Below, piece by piece: positions 63,179 to 64,000 of a stretch of DNA of 64,000 nucleotides; position 1 is the first letter of the stretch, and each line of letters starts with the position of its first letter. A program made the translations under genes and the position numbers. The notes under the pieces were generated by a model. That model searched no databases and had not been told where the DNA came from. It worked only from the letters and a program-made list of their open reading frames with translations. Source of the stretch: Limnoperna fortunei (taxonomy: Eukaryota; Mollusca; Bivalvia; Mytilida; Modiolidae). The DNA lies in contig OX104125.1 in the NCBI GenBank assembly GCA_944474755.1, forward strand, positions 44,345,899-44,409,898, in the 5' to 3' direction.

Positions 63179-64000
63179 CTGTAAAATGGAAGAATGTATA
63201 AATGTCCAGAATTGTTTATCAATTTTGATTGAAAATATGTAATTCATGGAAACCAATTTTCTACAAATTAATGAATTTTTTGCAAGGAATTTATCTATGA
63301 AACATATTGGTTAATAAATAAATAACATCTATTGGATAAAACACTAGTTTTATTCCATAATATTTTATGCTATAGAGAACCTGCAAAACCAGGACACAAT
63401 ATTTATAGTCTTAGAAACTGGGACCATAACCTCTCAGTGCTAATCCACCAGAGCTGTCCAGTGTGTCTACAAATGGCAGGTAAGAGAGGACATCTCATTT
63501 GGAGGGTTGTCAGGTTATAATACAGAAAGACTGACCATGGACTGAGGACATCTCATTTGGAGGGTTGTCAGGTTATTATACAGAAAGCCTGACCATGGAC
63601 TGAGGACATCTCATTTGGAGGGTTGTCAGGTTATCATAACTCAAATCATTGCATTGTATCACACGTGGCGTTATAACTAATTTCAGGTACGGTTTACTGA
63701 GCTATTGCGCGATAATTAGTTCGATGTTTGCATTTACCGAAGTAAGTACTTTCTATCTGTAATATTGTTTTGACTATTTTTCAGGTGAAAAACAGTATGT
63801 TTTGTAGTGCGAAATGTAATAATTTTGTTCTTTGCATTTGAATAAAAATATAATTCTGTTCATATATTCGTACGCGATCAAGCTGGCTAGTGTTGTATTC
63901 ATTACATTATGTGCACGTGATTATGTGTCATAACCATTTATTGTAAATCACGTGTTGTAAATGTGTTGAACAAATAAACATTTCATACTATTATCATAAA
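63179..64000. other. Right-edge intron: ~57-bp triplicate and unassigned sequence
   Basis: GAGGACATCTCATTTGGAGGGTTGTCAGG repeats at about 63486, 63544 and 63601. It derives from the second repeat family (GGGAGACC...CTGTCAGGTTATAATACG at 22820-22870). Beyond 63640 the sequence is unassigned. No 5' exon or start codon of the gene was found. Confidence 0.6.

Noticed and set aside
63641..64000. Plus-strand terminal exon of another gene (TTTTTCAG at about 63785, AATAAA at about 63841)
   Set aside because: No coding sequence or domain supports it; such signals are frequent by chance in AT-rich DNA.

Overview
The window is a piece of an invertebrate animal genome, most likely a bivalve mollusc. It is AT-rich, has long introns, and is full of tRNA-derived SINEs with CAAACAAAC tails and of repeats carrying the GACAGACAGAC and GAGGTCAAGGTCA phrases common in bivalve genomes. 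The species cannot be fixed from sequence alone.

One gene dominates. Eighteen coding exons lie on the minus strand, from 63178 down to 659. All have AG/GT boundaries and compatible phases, and together they give an unbroken reading frame of 993 codons. The encoded order is SH3, DH (RhoGEF), PH, a basic linker, then five I-set immunoglobulin domains. This is the N-terminal architecture of UNC-89, the invertebrate obscurin-type giant protein of the muscle M-line. The start codon lies beyond the right edge. The rest of the Ig array, and presumably the kinase region, lies beyond the left edge. Residue numbers below count from the first codon visible here. No second intact gene was found. The only other protein relics are a 5'-truncated LINE tail (plus strand, 11683-12537) and a dead Tc1/mariner transposase fragment (plus strand, 57361-57560).

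Layout, left to right: exons 18 to 11 (Ig region) at 0.6-10.7 kb; linker exon 10 at 12.7 kb; a 15.2-kb intron with a 28-copy 40-bp array and many repeats; exon 9 (PH, second half) at 28 kb; a 23.1-kb intron that splits the PH domain and holds a 17.3-kb array of a 49-bp unit, interrupted by a 200-N assembly gap; exon 8 (PH, first half) at 51.3 kb; DH exons 7 to 3 at 52-59 kb; SH3 exons 2 and 1 at 61-63 kb.

The most striking feature is the number of independent minisatellites within one gene (units of about 13, 40, 49, 54, 59, 61, 77, 82 and 86 bp). Two grew out of exon-intron junctions. The 86-bp array at the left edge repeats the end of exon 18 with its splice donor. The 61-bp array at 52.95-54.80 kb repeats the splice acceptor and first 25 bases of exon 6, and in some copies it also has a good donor, so each unit could supply a 36-nt in-frame microexon inside the DH domain. 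Nested insertions (LINE in SINE, SINE in another repeat), a two-copy TTAA-flanked MITE and elements ending in a hairpin complete the repeat landscape.
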